Source of the DNA: Bacteroidota bacterium
GTDB lineage: Bacteria > Bacteroidota > Bacteroidia > Flavobacteriales > Schleiferiaceae
Direction of reading: 5' to 3'
Length of the DNA: 34,408 nucleotides
Assembly (NCBI GenBank): GCA_003045825.1
Contig: PZPA01000012.1
Coordinates: 1-34,408 of the forward strand
The position numbers and the translations under genes were made by a program. Shown here one piece after another: positions 17,268-25,311 of this stretch (the stretch's first letter is position 1; every line of letters begins with the position of its first letter). The notes below the pieces were generated by a model. The model searched no databases and had not been told where the DNA came from. It saw only the letters and a list, made by a program, of their open reading frames with translations.

Positions 17268-18002
17268 TTAACTTCTTTGACGAACGGCTTCGTAGAGAAT
17301 GATACCTGTTGCCACGCTTACATTCAATGAATTGATTTGACCGTGCATTGGAATCAAGGCTTTGGCATCTGCCAATTGTAACAAGCTTTTATGCACGCCC
17401 GTTTCTTCATTACCCATAATAACCATACAGGGCTCATTAAAGGGCGCTTCGTACATAGGGGTTTCTGACTTTTCCGTACCTGCAATAATTTTCAGACCTA
17501 AGCTTTGTGCTAAGTACACGGCATCTTTCATATGATTAACCTTACAAACAGGCACTTCAAGTAAAGCTCCAGTGGACGTGCGAACGGCATCGGCACTGAC
17601 AGGGGCGCTATCGTTTTTTGGAATTACAATAGCATCTACTCCCGAACAGTCTGCAGTTCTGGCTATGGCTCCAAAGTTTCTTACATCTGTGATGCGATCT
17701 AAGGCGAGAATGAGCGGCTTACGTCCGTCCTCTACTACCTTCATTATCACTTCTTCTAATTCGTGAAAGTCAATAGGGCTGAGGTAGGCCACTGCACCCT
17801 GATGATTACCGCTTGTGACACGGTTCAATTTTTCTACCGGAACATATTTTGGTTCAATACCCGCATCGCGCAACGTGCCTTCGAGTTGGGTGTAAAGCGG
17901 TCCGCTGATTCCCTTTTGAAGAAAGACTTTGTCGATGGTCTGTCCATCCTGAACAGCTTGTAGAATAGGACGAAGTCCGTAAATGAGTTGATCGTTTGCC
18001 AT
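17268..18002 (-). CDS. rlmB: 23S rRNA (guanosine-2'-O)-methyltransferase RlmB
   Basis: 244 aa SPOUT methyltransferase of the TrmH family that methylates the 2'-OH of G2251 in the 23S peptidyl-transferase P loop. An N-terminal L30e-like substrate domain (IYGLRPILQAVQDG) is followed by the trefoil-knot domain with LALDRITDVRNFGAIARTA, MVIMGNEETGVHKSLL and INSLNVSVATGIILYE, the three SPOUT motifs. The length fits RlmB; a generic TrmH-family RNA methyltransferase is the fallback. It sits two bases after rmuC and two before the peptidase gene. Confidence 0.93.
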   Translation of the reverse strand: MANDQLIYGLRPILQAVQDGQTIDKVFLQKGISGPLYTQLEGTLRDAGIEPKYVPVEKLNRVTSGNHQGAVAYLSPIDFHELEEVIMKVVEDGRKPLILALDRITDVRNFGAIARTADCSGVDAIVIPKNDSAPVSADAVRTSTGALLEVPVCKVNHMKDAVYLAQSLGLKIIAGTEKSETPMYEAPFNEPCMVIMGNEETGVHKSLLQLADAKALIPMHGQINSLNVSVATGIILYEAVRQRS

Positions 18003-18004
18003 AG

Positions 18005-19390
18005 TTAGTTTTCAGAGGTAGTGTCCTCGATTTGTTGGTCTGAATATTCACCTAATTCGGCTCTATCCACAAGTCTATTGTCTAATTCTTTTTTTGTCTT
18101 ACTGCCCAATTTCTTCAGTCGTTCTACCTGTGAAATGAGATTTCCACGACCTTCCATCATTTTGGTCATGGTGTCTTGGTAAGTATTCTGTGCAGTTTGG
18201 AATTGGCTGCCTAGTTTTTTTAAATCTTCGCTAAGCCCAACAAATTTGTCGTAGAGTTTACCGCCGGCCTCCGCAATTTCAATCACGTTTTTAGTCTGCT
18301 TCTCTTGCCGCCATGCCATTGCTATTGTCTTAAGGGTAGCCAAAAGCGTTGAAGTACTCACCACGATGATTTTCCTTGAAAAAGCGAATTCATACAAGGC
18401 TTGATCAAATTTAGTCACCTCCATGAAGGCTGCTTCGATAGGAATGAAGAGCAAAACAAATTCAGGCGTATCACCCCCATACAATTGTGGATAATCTTTA
18501 TCACTAAGACCTTTAATGTGAGTTTGTACGCTGACTGCCAAGGCCTTTAATCCCGCGGAAGCTTCTTCCTCTGTTGCAGCATTGATAAAGTTATCCCAAG
18601 CCACTAAGCTCACCTTAGAGTCAATTATAATCTTCTTATTTCCTGGAAGTTGTATGATAACATCGGGCTGTAAGCGACGTCCGTCTTCCGTTGTCTCGCT
18701 GTTTTGTACAAAGTACTCTTTGTCTTTGGCAAGGCCGCTCATCTCTAAGGCGCGTTCTAAAACAAATTCACCCCAATTCCCTTGTTTTTTATTATCTCCA
18801 CGCAGCGCTTTTGCGAGGCCGCTCGCTTCTTCGGAGAGTTTATCGTTCATATCCTTCAGCGATTTGATGTTTTCCATCAATGCAGAGGTAGACTTGACTT
18901 CCTTCTCGTGGTTATCCTTTACCGTTTTTTCAAAATCTTCAAGCTTCTGTTTAAATGGAGCCAGGAGCTTATCCAATTCTTCTGAATTTGTCGTTTTGAA
19001 CTGTTTCGATTTCTCATCGAGAATGGTTTGAGCTAAAACTTTGAACTCATTTTTCATTCCCTCTTTTGCTTTTTCTTCCTCTAACTTCTGGGCCTCATGA
19101 AGTTTTTCTAGGTGGATCAATTTATCTTTAGCCGCCTCCAGCGCACTTTCTAAAGTGGCCTTTTCAGTTGCGCTATTAAGAAGCACGTCTTGTTGAGTTT
19201 TACGGCTTTCGTCAAGCGCATTTTCTAATTGTTGAATACGGTTTTTTAGTTCCTCCAATTGCTGTGCTGCCCACGCCGGGAGGTTGTTTGATACTGTTTG
19301 TGAATCATCACCATTCGACGATCCTCTCATGCGGTAGACGAGGTAAGCGAATAACAAAACGTTTAATAGCGGAAAAATCAGTTCAGTCAT
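18005..19390 (-). CDS. rmuC: DNA recombination protein RmuC homologue
   Basis: 461 aa. One N-terminal membrane segment (about residues 3-20, LIFPLLNVLLFAYLVYRM) is followed by a long coiled coil to about residue 200 with dense Glu, Lys and Gln. The conserved RmuC domain then shows QGNWGEFVLERALEMSGL, RRLQPDVIIQLPGNKKIIID, SKVSLVAWDNF and the LLFIPIEAAFMEV strand. The core has the look of a restriction-endonuclease-like fold; in E. coli RmuC limits inversions at short repeats. Lies in the same run as ung upstream and rlmB downstream. Confidence 0.92.
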   Translation of the reverse strand: MTELIFPLLNVLLFAYLVYRMRGSSNGDDSQTVSNNLPAWAAQQLEELKNRIQQLENALDESRKTQQDVLLNSATEKATLESALEAAKDKLIHLEKLHEAQKLEEEKAKEGMKNEFKVLAQTILDEKSKQFKTTNSEELDKLLAPFKQKLEDFEKTVKDNHEKEVKSTSALMENIKSLKDMNDKLSEEASGLAKALRGDNKKQGNWGEFVLERALEMSGLAKDKEYFVQNSETTEDGRRLQPDVIIQLPGNKKIIIDSKVSLVAWDNFINAATEEEASAGLKALAVSVQTHIKGLSDKDYPQLYGGDTPEFVLLFIPIEAAFMEVTKFDQALYEFAFSRKIIVVSTSTLLATLKTIAMAWRQEKQTKNVIEIAEAGGKLYDKFVGLSEDLKKLGSQFQTAQNTYQDTMTKMMEGRGNLISQVERLKKLGSKTKKELDNRLVDRAELGEYSDQQIEDTTSEN

Positions 19391-19416
19391 GGTGGGTCAA
19401 TGTTCTCTGTATCAGT

Positions 19417-20133
19417 TCAAAACAATGTTTTCTGAGTGGTCGATGGAAGTTTCCAAGTTACGGTTTTTCGACCTTTTTCTTCTTGTTTAGAATTAAAAGT
19501 TGTGAAGGGTTTTGAGCCAAAGAATCCCCTGTAGGCGCTCAGTGGTGAGGGGTGGGGCGTGCGGATTATTACGGGGTCATTTTCGGGATAACGGTCGCGG
19601 CACTCCATGGCAAGTTGGTAGGCAGGTGATCCAAAACAGATGAATCCCATGTGTTCATTGTTTTTCAAAAGGTACGCTATCGTATTTCGAGTAAAAATCT
19701 CCCATCCCTTGTTTCTGTGCGAACCCGCTTCTTTTTCGCGCACTGTCAAAGCAGTATTGAGCAAGAACACACCATTTTCCGCCCATTTGATGAGGTTTCC
19801 ATTTTTAGGTACATCGAATTTTAAGTCGGAACAATACTCTTTAAATATATTTTTTAAAGAGGGCGGTATTTTTTGATTGGGTGCGACGCTGAAAGCCAGG
19901 CCATTGGCCTGACCTTTTCCATGGTACGGGTCTTGGCCTATAATCACGCAGCGCAGATGTGTAGGCTCGCAAGCATGAAATGCTTTAAAGATTTCTCCTT
20001 TAGGTGGATAACAAGTGGAAGCGTATTCAGTAGAGAGGAATTGGTCTAAAACCGCCCAATATTCTTTTTTCTGTTCCGATTCAAAGAAGTCGGACCATGA
20101 ATTCTGTGGAAATGTGGAAAGGAAGTTGGGCAT
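19417..20133 (-). CDS. ung: Uracil-DNA glycosylase
   Basis: 238 aa family-1 enzyme that excises uracil from DNA. The start is the ATG at 20133 (MPNFLSTFPQNSW); the longer reading to 20178 enters the divergent promoter region. Motif A is VIIGQDPYHGKGQANGLAFS with the catalytic Asp. FLLNTALTVREKEAGSH and the C-terminal HPSPLSAYRGFFGSKPF (catalytic His loop that inserts into DNA) are intact. It heads a minus-strand run with rmuC (26-base gap), rlmB and the M1 peptidase and is divergent from the small lipoprotein gene. Confidence 0.96.
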   Translation of the reverse strand: MPNFLSTFPQNSWSDFFESEQKKEYWAVLDQFLSTEYASTCYPPKGEIFKAFHACEPTHLRCVIIGQDPYHGKGQANGLAFSVAPNQKIPPSLKNIFKEYCSDLKFDVPKNGNLIKWAENGVFLLNTALTVREKEAGSHRNKGWEIFTRNTIAYLLKNNEHMGFICFGSPAYQLAMECRDRYPENDPVIIRTPHPSPLSAYRGFFGSKPFTTFNSKQEEKGRKTVTWKLPSTTQKTLF

Positions 20134-20204
20134 TACGCAAGAAGTTTGGCGCGTGTGCGTTATTTTTACCACTCGCAAGTTAAGCGAAACTAATCGATGA
20201 GATG

Positions 20205-20324
20205 ATGAAAAAAGTTTTAACTCTTGCTGTAGTTCTAGCAGCTACATTGGCGCTCTCCTCATGTGGAACGACTGAAAAATGTCCGACGTACTCTCATGTT
20301 GAGCTTCCTTCGCAACACGGATAA
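20205..20324 (+). CDS. Tiny lipoprotein, 39 aa
   Basis: MKKVLTLAVVLAATLALSSC is a clear lipoprotein signal peptide with lipobox LSSC (Cys 20), leaving a mature chain of only about 20 residues that includes GTTEKCPTYSH. A second ATG three bases upstream (20202) is equally possible. Its last 29 bases overlap the start of ytxJ in another frame, which argues for coupling. A weak -7 element TATTTTTA lies at 20161-20168. I recall short Cys-Pro-x-Tyr lipoproteins next to ytxJ in other Bacteroidota, but give this as recollection, not proof. Function unknown; the free mature-chain cysteine hints at thiol chemistry. Confidence 0.75.
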   Translation: MKKVLTLAVVLAATLALSSCGTTEKCPTYSHVELPSQHG

Positions 20325-20703
20325 ACCAGGTCAATCGGCCTCCGCAATCCCTTTTGAGCACCCGCAATCTTTTGAAGATCTTGCGGGTTATCTGCATCTA
20401 ACGGGACCGGTGTTTATCTATAAGCACAGTACACGCTGTAGTGTGAGTTTGTTCGCGATGAAACGCCTATTGTTATTGGATACTACGCAGAACGAAACGT
20501 GGGTTTATATAGATGTAGTTGCTCAGCGCCCATTGTCTTTGGCGCTCGCGGAAGAGTTGAATATTTTGCATGAAAGTCCTCAACTTATTTTGCTTTCGGA
20601 AGGAAATGTGCTCGCGCACGGTTCACATCATCAGGTCACCGAAACAACAGTGGAAAATTGGCGAAAAGAATTTGGTTTTACTCAAAACAAAACCGACGTC
20701 TAA
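20296..20703 (+). CDS. ytxJ: Bacillithiol-system redox protein YtxJ (DUF2847, monothiol bacilliredoxin-like)
   Basis: 135 aa thioredoxin-fold protein from the ATG at 20296, inside the end of the small lipoprotein gene; a longer reading would cover most of that gene. The active-site region is FIYKHSTRCSVSLFAMKRL with the single redox Cys48 in TRCS, as in the DUF2847/YtxJ family, believed to remove bacillithiol from mixed disulfides. The strand-helix order and the LSPQL-type cis-Pro region (HESPQLILLSEG near residues 94-105) fit. lipA follows after 13 bases. The presence of BstA about 4 kb away supports a bacillithiol-making host. Confidence 0.88.
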   Translation: MLSFLRNTDKPGQSASAIPFEHPQSFEDLAGYLHLTGPVFIYKHSTRCSVSLFAMKRLLLLDTTQNETWVYIDVVAQRPLSLALAEELNILHESPQLILLSEGNVLAHGSHHQVTETTVENWRKEFGFTQNKTDV

Positions 20704-20716
20704 AAGTTAACGTAAT

Positions 20717-21604
20717 ATGGTTGATCAACATACTTCTCAAATGCCTCAAGCAACGAAGGAACGCGTGAAAAAACCGCAATGGTTGCGCGTCAAGTTGCCG
20801 ACAGGTGAAAAATACAAGAGTGTACGAGGTCTCGTAGATAAATACAAGCTGCACACCATTTGTGAATCTGGTCATTGTCCCAACATGGGAGAATGTTGGG
20901 GTGAAGGAACCGCGACATTTATGATCCTTGGTAACATCTGTACGCGTTCGTGTGGATTCTGTAATGTTGCAACGGGACGTCCGCTTTCTGTGGATTGGGA
21001 GGAGCCGGAGAAGGTCGCGCGCAGTGTTAAGTTGATGAAAGTTAAGCACGCCGTACTCACCTCGGTTGATCGCGACGATTTGGCGGATGGAGGTTCCATT
21101 ATTTGGGCGGAAACGGTGAACGCCATTCGGCGCATTAGCCCTACGACCACTATGGAGACACTTATACCAGATTTCAAAGGCGAGTTGCACAATGTAGACC
21201 GCATTATTGAGGCCAATCCGGAGATTGTTAGTCACAATATGGAAACGGTCCGTAGATTGACCAGAAAAGTAAGAATTCAGGCACAGTTTGACCGTTCATT
21301 AATGGTGTTGAAATACCTCAAGGATCAGGGCATTCACCGCACAAAAAGTGGAATTATGCTAGGTCTCGGTGAGACTGAAGCGGAGGTCATTGAAGCGATG
21401 CAGGATTTAGTCGATGCTCGCGTAGATGTTTTGACCTTGGGTCAGTACTTGCAGCCTACACCTAAGCATTTGCCTGTGGTAGAGTTTGTTACACCAGAAA
21501 CCTTTGATAGATTAAAAGAAATTGGCCTAGAAATGGGCTTCAAATATGTAGAGTCAGGACCATTGGTTCGTAGTTCGTATCATGCTGAAAAGCACTTGGC
21601 ATAA
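20717..21604 (+). CDS. lipA: Lipoyl synthase
   Basis: 295 aa radical-SAM enzyme that inserts two sulfurs into octanoyl groups on lipoyl domains. The auxiliary cluster motif [13 protein letters not shown] and the radical-SAM CxxxCxxC in [13 protein letters not shown] are complete, as is the C-terminal Arg-Ser-Ser-Tyr ([10 protein letters not shown]) whose Ser ligates the auxiliary cluster. [23 protein letters not shown] and GIMLGLGE are also typical. Full family length. It is the third gene of the lipoprotein-ytxJ-lipA unit. Confidence 0.98.
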   Translation: MVDQHTSQMPQATKERVKKPQWLRVKLPTGEKYKSVRGLVDKYKLHTICESGHCPNMGECWGEGTATFMILGNICTRSCGFCNVATGRPLSVDWEEPEKVARSVKLMKVKHAVLTSVDRDDLADGGSIIWAETVNAIRRISPTTTMETLIPDFKGELHNVDRIIEANPEIVSHNMETVRRLTRKVRIQAQFDRSLMVLKYLKDQGIHRTKSGIMLGLGETEAEVIEAMQDLVDARVDVLTLGQYLQPTPKHLPVVEFVTPETFDRLKEIGLEMGFKYVESGPLVRSSYHAEKHLA

Positions 21605-21608
21605 GGAC

Positions 21609-21639
21609 TTGCAGCAATGCGTTCTGAACCTTATTTTTA
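21609..21639 (+). promoter_or_regulatory. Candidate promoter for the large secreted Asp-box protein
   Basis: TTG (21609-21611), a 20-base spacer and TATTTTTA (21632-21639), one base off TAnnTTTG. The ATG is 30 bases downstream. Position between lipA and a secreted-protein gene supports separate transcription. Confidence 0.5.
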
Positions 21640-21669
21640 AACACATTAGAAACAATTAGTTTACTATAC

Positions 21670-24600
21670 ATGAAAAAAGGATTACGTTTCGCCTTAGCGG
21701 GCTCATTATTAACCGCCGCCATTATTACGCTCTCTACTAGCGAGCCTAAATACACGCCTGTCAGTTTAGAGGAACAGAGTGCCGCTGGCGCTGCTGCTTA
21801 CTTGCACGGTTTACGCGCAAACCAAATTACAGGAACTGTGAATCAAGAGGACATTCAATCGGCGATTGAAAGTTTAGCGGATATGCCAGAAAGTGCTATC
21901 GGTCTAAACTGGGCAGAAAGAGGTCCAAACAACCGCGGCGGTAGAACACGTGGTCTTGCAATCAATCCATCGAATCCAAACGAAATGTACGTTGGTTCTG
22001 TCAGTGGTGGTTTGTATAAGAGTAATAATTCAGGTTTGAGTTGGACGGAAGTAAATCCAGATCAAGAGAATTTAGCGGTAATGACCATTGCCTACAGCAA
22101 GGATGGAGACGTGTACTACGGTACAGGTGAAGGATTATATAATACCTGGACGACGGGATATGGTGCTTCTACTTCTTCTGGTTTCCCAGGTGCGGGTGTT
22201 TTCAAGAAAGGGGTCAATGATGCTGGCTTTACTCAGCTTGCATCAACGGATGGATTTTCTTCGGTTGGTGCGATTGTAACAGATCCAACCAATAATGATA
22301 AAGTATATATCGGTACAAGTTCGGGTATTCGTCTATCAACAAACGGCGGCTCAACTTGGAGTAATCCTTTGCAGGGTCAGATAGGTTCTAATGGGACGTG
22401 TTGGGATATCCACATGGATGCTGGCGGAAATATTTGGGGAACCTTAGGAGGTCGTACCATGAAAAGTGCTGATGGCGGATCAACATGGGATGAGGTTTCT
22501 AAATCTTCAGCAGGTTCGACAGGTCTGCCACGTAGTGGCGGTCGTATCATGTTTGCATCTGCAGCAAATGATGAAGATTATGTATATGTCGTTCAAATTA
22601 CTTCAGGTAACGCTCTCGCCGGAGTTTACAGAACAACGGACGGTGGTGATACTTGGTCCAAAATAGGACAGAAATCAACGTATTTTGATCCATTCTGTAG
22701 CTCACAGTGTCAAGGGGAATATGATTTGGCAGTGGGTGTAGATCCGAGCAATAAGAACCGCGTTATCGTTGGTGGTATTACAGTTTGGGAATGGGAACAA
22801 GGTCAAGGCTGGAACCAAGTCAATGGATTTGGTCCGTACAATATCCACTCCGATAACCATGATGTCGTATGGCACCCAACAGACAGTAGTAAGGTATACA
22901 TTGTTAATGATGGCGGTGTTTACTTCTCAAATAACGGCGGTGATACTTGGCAAACTTTGAACAAGAATTATGTAACCACACAGTTCTACGACATTGGAAT
23001 TTCCGCTGATCGCTATGTTGTTGGCGGTACGCAAGACAATGGAAGTTGGGTGATGGACGGATTAGGTAATACAACTAATGAAGGACGCAGCCTTGGTGCT
23101 GTAGACGGTTTCTCAGGTGATGGGGGGTATTCTACGATATCATGGTTGGTTCCTAAGATTTATTTTACGGAATACCAACAAGGTAGAATTGGCCGCAGTG
23201 AGAACAAAGGTCAGTCGTTTACTTCCTTTTGGGACAGCAGAGTTGATCAAGCAATAGGCTCTTGGATGACTCCGTTCTATTTGTATGAGAACAGTGATGA
23301 TCCACTCAGCGAGGATTCAGTTCAATTTAAAGTGGATCGCGCATTGCGTTCTTTAGGTTTTGCGAATGCAGGTCAAGATACTTTTGTTTCTAACATTGCA
23401 CCGCTCCAAGCTTCGGCAGTTATGAATGCTGCCACATTTAAGGTGCAAAGTGGTACTGCGGTAATTAGTTCTGATGCCAGCGGAAACTTGAGTGGTGATG
23501 GAACGGGTAATTTTGATGCCGCTACAGGAAACTTTACAGTGATTTTTAATTCATCACCTGCTGCGGAAATCATTGCTACAGTAGATGTAAGTTATGCTGC
23601 GGGTTCAGAAGTAGTTCTAGGCTCGAACACAAACGGCCTACCGTTTAAATACATCTTGCCAAATAGTTTGGGTATGGGTGACAGTGTTATTGTGCAAGAC
23701 CCTGTGAGTAGCATGTTTATTGTGGGCTTTAGCGGTTCTGTTTGGATGACTCGCGGAGCACTAGATTTTAGTACAACACCAGAGTGGTATAAATTGGCAT
23801 CTATTACAGGGACGACTCAGGCCGTTGAAGTAAGTGCTGATGGAAATTACGCTTGGATAGGTACAGAAAATGGTCGCCTATACAGAATTGCAGGATTAGC
23901 TGCAGCTCGTGATTATGGCACTGCAGACGCAGATAGCGGTGCAACAGCAGTTACTGTGGATTTGGTACAAAACTTTATGGGCAGAAATATTAGCGGAATT
24001 GCAGTAGATCCAAATGATAACGACCGTGTTTTGGTAACCTTAGGGAATTATGGAAACGCTAATTATGTCTACTACAGTGGAAATGCTACTTCAACTTCGC
24101 CAAACTTCCTTGTGAAGGATGGCAACTTGGGTAATTTCCCTGTCTATGCAGCGACCTTTGATAAAGGCAATAGTGCCTATGCGGTTCTTGGAACAGAATA
24201 TGGAATCTTCTCAACGCAGAACATCAATACCACTTCACCACAATGGGGTGCAGATAATAGTGGTTTGGCTCGCGTGCCTGTGTTTACATTGAAGCAGTAC
24301 CGCACGAATAAGAGCTCGACCGCAGATATGACCGTTGAAGAAGGCGATATATTCGCAGGGACCTTTGGTCGTGGAGCCTTCCAGACCACATCATTAATGA
24401 CAACGCGTCCTATCGGTATTGCCGAGCAAGAGGTGGAACAGGTTCAAGAAACCATGAAACTCTTCCCTAACCCGGCAGAGAACTTTACGACGCTTGCCTT
24501 AGAATTGCCTGCGGGAAGCTACACTGTAGAATTGATTGATTTGAATGGTCGTTCAGTGAAAGCAGTAGTGTTTGAGGCTACCGAGAATGGTGCACAAACC

Positions 24601-24696
24601 TTCAAGCTCGATATCAGTAGTGTTGCAAATGGAATGTATATCGTAGGTGTGAAAGAGGCACCGGGCTCTTTTGCGAGATTATTGATCGCACATTAA
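21670..24696 (+). CDS. Large secreted Asp-box (sortilin/VPS10-like) beta-propeller protein with type IX sorting domain
   Basis: 1008 aa. An N-terminal hydrophobic signal (about residues 5-24, LRFALAGSLLTAAIITLSTS) precedes GPNNRGGRTRGLAINPSNPN, a motif common at the start of these Bacteroidota propellers. Five Asp-box-type repeats are visible: SNNSGLSW (about 118), STNGGSTW (223), SADGGSTW (266), TTDGGDTW (322) and SNNGGDTW (420), a signature of sortilin- and sialidase-type propellers. A propeller-like second half follows. From about residue 929 there is a type A sorting domain (MKLFPNPAENF and a GMYIVGV strand). Likely exported to the cell surface or medium; its ligand is unknown and no catalytic residues are evident. 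It ends at a strong terminator. Confidence 0.88.
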   Translation: MKKGLRFALAGSLLTAAIITLSTSEPKYTPVSLEEQSAAGAAAYLHGLRANQITGTVNQEDIQSAIESLADMPESAIGLNWAERGPNNRGGRTRGLAINPSNPNEMYVGSVSGGLYKSNNSGLSWTEVNPDQENLAVMTIAYSKDGDVYYGTGEGLYNTWTTGYGASTSSGFPGAGVFKKGVNDAGFTQLASTDGFSSVGAIVTDPTNNDKVYIGTSSGIRLSTNGGSTWSNPLQGQIGSNGTCWDIHMDAGGNIWGTLGGRTMKSADGGSTWDEVSKSSAGSTGLPRSGGRIMFASAANDEDYVYVVQITSGNALAGVYRTTDGGDTWSKIGQKSTYFDPFCSSQCQGEYDLAVGVDPSNKNRVIVGGITVWEWEQGQGWNQVNGFGPYNIHSDNHDVVWHPTDSSKVYIVNDGGVYFSNNGGDTWQTLNKNYVTTQFYDIGISADRYVVGGTQDNGSWVMDGLGNTTNEGRSLGAVDGFSGDGGYSTISWLVPKIYFTEYQQGRIGRSENKGQSFTSFWDSRVDQAIGSWMTPFYLYENSDDPLSEDSVQFKVDRALRSLGFANAGQDTFVSNIAPLQASAVMNAATFKVQSGTAVISSDASGNLSGDGTGNFDAATGNFTVIFNSSPAAEIIATVDVSYAAGSEVVLGSNTNGLPFKYILPNSLGMGDSVIVQDPVSSMFIVGFSGSVWMTRGALDFSTTPEWYKLASITGTTQAVEVSADGNYAWIGTENGRLYRIAGLAAARDYGTADADSGATAVTVDLVQNFMGRNISGIAVDPNDNDRVLVTLGNYGNANYVYYSGNATSTSPNFLVKDGNLGNFPVYAATFDKGNSAYAVLGTEYGIFSTQNINTTSPQWGADNSGLARVPVFTLKQYRTNKSSTADMTVEEGDIFAGTFGRGAFQTTSLMTTRPIGIAEQEVEQVQETMKLFPNPAENFTTLALELPAGSYTVELIDLNGRSVKAVVFEATENGAQTFKLDISSVANGMYIVGVKEAPGSFARLLIAH

Positions 24697-24718
24697 TACG
24701 TATTAAAAAATTTCTCAA

Positions 24719-24752
24719 GGCCCCGCATCTTAGGATGCGGGGCCTTTTTTTT
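24719..24752 (+). terminator. Strong intrinsic terminator
   Basis: Perfect 11-bp stem GGCCCCGCATC (24719-24729) / GATGCGGGGCC (24734-24744), TTAG loop, then eight T's (24745-24752). It ends the Asp-box protein transcript; bstA starts 28 bases later. Confidence 0.95.
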
Positions 24753-24776
24753 GCTCACCGTATAGCGCTATTTTTG
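24751..24776 (+). promoter_or_regulatory. Candidate promoter for bstA, giving a near-leaderless transcript
   Basis: A perfect -7 element TATTTTTG (24769-24776) lies only four bases before the bstA ATG, so the transcript would start at about the start codon. A TTG at 24751-24753 overlaps the end of the terminator T-run, with a short 15-base spacer. Confidence 0.5.
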
Positions 24777-24780
24777 CCTT

Positions 24781-25311
24781 ATGGATTTAGAATTTCTACA
24801 GTACCCTATTGGACGAGCGTCCATTGAAAAGAACCCTGGTGAAGAGCGCGTCGAAAGTAGTATAGCTGTTATCGGTCGTCTACCACAGCAGTTGATGGAG
24901 TTTGCAAAAGGATTGACAGCCGAGCAGTGGGATACGCCGTACCGAGATGGCGGTTGGTCACCACGTCAAGTCGTACATCATTTGGCAGATTCCCACATGA
25001 ACGGTTTTAACCGTCAACGATTGGCCGTAGTGTCTCCGGAAGTCCCTTCGGTCACAGGTTATCCTCAAGACATATTCTCAAAGCTTCCGGATTACAGTAC
25101 GGATCCTTTTCTCAGTATTATCCTGTTAGCGAGTCTTCACGAAAAATGGGTGAGTTTTTTAAATGGCATCACCGATGCAGGCTGGGAAAAAGCGTATTAC
25201 CATCTTGAGGACAAGTGCGAATACTCCATGAAGGAAAGCGTACAAATGTATGCGTGGCATTGCCAGCACCATTTAGCCCACATTAGAATTGTATTAGATA
25301 AGAAAGATTAA
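24781..25311 (+). CDS. bstA: YfiT/BstA-type DinB-like metal-dependent enzyme (putative bacillithiol S-transferase)
   Basis: 176 aa four-helix-bundle protein of the DinB/YfiT superfamily. The N-terminal LQYPIGRA segment, PYRDGGWSPRQVVHHLADSH (His66/67 and His72) and the C-terminal WHCQHHLAHI (His160, His163/164) supply the three-histidine metal site expected for YfiT. Members of this branch in Firmicutes conjugate bacillithiol to electrophiles; older annotations call it a putative metal-dependent hydrolase. A perfect -7 element ends four bases before the ATG. The gene converges on the TlpA-like gene and their stop codons overlap in TTAA (25308-25311). Confidence 0.87.
   Translation: MDLEFLQYPIGRASIEKNPGEERVESSIAVIGRLPQQLMEFAKGLTAEQWDTPYRDGGWSPRQVVHHLADSHMNGFNRQRLAVVSPEVPSVTGYPQDIFSKLPDYSTDPFLSIILLASLHEKWVSFLNGITDAGWEKAYYHLEDKCEYSMKESVQMYAWHCQHHLAHIRIVLDKKD

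Noticed and set aside
20678-21235. 185-aa antisense frame over lipA
   Set aside because: Shadow frame; LipA is fully conserved on the plus strand.
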